Shown here one piece after another: positions 4,328-5,217 of a stretch of 5,217 bases of DNA. Under the pieces are notes generated by a model, which was given only the letters and a program-made list of their open reading frames with translations, was not told the origin of the DNA and made no database searches. Both the position numbers and the translations under genes were made by a program. Origin of the DNA: Trichodesmium sp. MAG_R04 (GTDB lineage: Bacteria > Cyanobacteriota > Cyanobacteriia > Cyanobacteriales > Microcoleaceae); contig JAKQYG010000311.1 in the NCBI GenBank assembly GCA_023356515.1, positions 1 to 5,217 on the forward strand. The letters are read 5' to 3'. Numbering within the stretch: the stretch's first letter is position 1; the number at the start of each line of letters is the position of its first letter.

Positions 4328-5217
4328 TGGATAGTGAGCGATCGCCTCCGTGTCATCTCTCTTTTAGGAATAAGTGGTATCGGCAAAACGACCCTTTCTC
4401 TAAGATTAATTGAAGAAATAAATAGGTTAGGAAACCAAACTCCTACCTTCAACTACATCATTTATCGAACCTTACGCTTTTCTCCCACTCTCACCACAAC
4501 CCTCACTAACCTCCTGCAAATTTTCGCACCAGAAACAGAAGTTTCCGACAATATCGAAATCCTATTATCACAACTACAAAAATACCTAGCAAAATATCCT
4601 TGCTGCATCATATTTGATGACGTAGAAAAATTATTTGCACCGGGAAAACTTGCCGGTCAATACAAATCTGGTTATGCAAATTATCGGGATTTTTTTCAAC
4701 TATTTGCCACAGTCCCCCATCAGAGTTGTCTACTCTTAATAAGTAGAGAAAAAATAGCAGAAATTCTCAAATTAGAAACAGAAAATTATCCAGTGGAAAC
4801 TTTAATTTTAGGAAGTTTAGGAGCTGCTGCTAAAGAAATCTGCCAAAAACACCAATTAGTAAATCAAGAATCCTGGGAAAAATTGATTAATAATTATCAA
4901 GGAAATCCGCAATGGTTAGATATTATAGCAACAACAATTAAAGAATTATTTAGCGGTCAAGTAGTAGAATTTATGGAATATAAAACCCTGATTTTACCAG
5001 AAGAATTACAAGCAGAATTAGAACAACAATTGCAAAATTTATCTCCTATGGAAATCAGAATTATGGAGCAAATAGCCAACCAAATTCAAGCTGTTTCAAT
5101 AACAGAAATAATTAGACAATCACAACTATCTATTCAGGAAACTCTCAACTTAATTCAATCCCTAAAGAAGCGGTTATTATTAGATGGGCAGTTAGAGAAT
5201 AACTTGACAGTATTTAC
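4310..5217 (+). CDS. NB-ARC (STAND) NTPase, lacking its usual N-terminus and partial at right edge
   Basis: The frame is open from 4307 to the window end after TAA TAA at 4301-4306. It has no in-frame ATG at the front; TTG 4310 and GTG 4334 are the only possible starts. From TTG: QWIVSDRLRV (6-15), P-loop GISGIGKTT (20-28), Walker B CCIIFDDVE (98-106, Asp103-Asp104), HQSCLLLISREK ending at 148, GNPQW (198-202, the GLPL-like motif), and a winged-helix-like end (LSPMEIRIMEQIANQ). Such STAND ATPases are signalling or defence switches that bind ATP and oligomerise, usually with WD40 or TPR sensor repeats after the NB-ARC; that part would be outside the window. Family members normally have a G-R-x-x-E-L-x-x-L segment before QW. 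Here that is missing, and the DNA in its place is the E2 gene on the other strand. The gene is probably truncated and may be a pseudogene, though the rest of the frame has no lesion. Confidence 0.8.
   Translation, partial: MILISQWIVSDRLRVISLLGISGIGKTTLSLRLIEEINRLGNQTPTFNYIIYRTLRFSPTLTTTLTNLLQIFAPETEVSDNIEILLSQLQKYLAKYPCCIIFDDVEKLFAPGKLAGQYKSGYANYRDFFQLFATVPHQSCLLLISREKIAEILKLETENYPVETLILGSLGAAAKEICQKHQLVNQESWEKLINNYQGNPQWLDIIATTIKELFSGQVVEFMEYKTLILPEELQAELEQQLQNLSPMEIRIMEQIANQIQAVSITEIIRQSQLSIQETLNLIQSLKKRLLLDGQLENNLTVF
4338..4345. other. HIP1 octamer GCGATCGC
   Basis: This is an exact HIP1 copy inside the start of the NB-ARC frame (codons for S-D-R) and 10 bases before the E2 start. It is preceded by GA as at 890-899, so a 10-base direct repeat brackets the minus-strand cluster. 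Confidence 0.9.

Overview
The window looks cyanobacterial. It is AT-rich, carries two copies of the HIP1 octamer GCGATCGC (892-899 and 4338-4345), and ends in an NB-ARC type NTPase of a style common in filamentous cyanobacteria. These are judgements from sequence features, not from a database match.

Layout, left to right. (1) 1-188, minus strand: the first 62 residues of a GalU-like sugar-phosphate nucleotidyltransferase that runs off the left edge. (2) 189-915: about 730 bases without a convincing gene, holding an AT-rich leader, an imperfect palindromic repeat (562-617), a long-range inverted repeat (670-743), a possible terminator hairpin (839-878) and one HIP1 site. (3) 916-4327, all minus strand: a six-gene cluster, in transcription order E2 ubiquitin-conjugating-like enzyme, JAB/JAMM peptidase, a single-pass membrane protein, two tandem paralogous membrane-anchored RING-like proteins, and a 42-residue protein. 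(4) about 4310-5217, plus strand: an NB-ARC NTPase gene without its usual N-terminal lead-in, running off the right edge.

The cluster reads as a bacterial ubiquitin-like conjugation system. The E2 has the HPN motif (80-82) and catalytic Cys90. The JAB protein has a complete metal site (Glu77, His142, His144, Asp155) and would remove or process the modifier. The two RING-like proteins are candidate E3 ligases held at the membrane. Each appears to have lost zinc site 1 of the cross-brace and kept site 2. No E1 and no ubiquitin-like modifier are visible, so they are either encoded elsewhere or were lost at the right-hand junction.

Two points are the most unusual. First, a short motif of the form [IVL]-x-W-x-[DEN], often followed by I or L, occurs eight times in five of the six proteins, mostly at termini or in linkers. 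It could be a shared docking motif. Second, the E2 and the NB-ARC gene meet head to head with no room for a promoter, and NB-ARC homology begins at the same place as the E2 start codon. This suggests a recombination breakpoint at about 4325.
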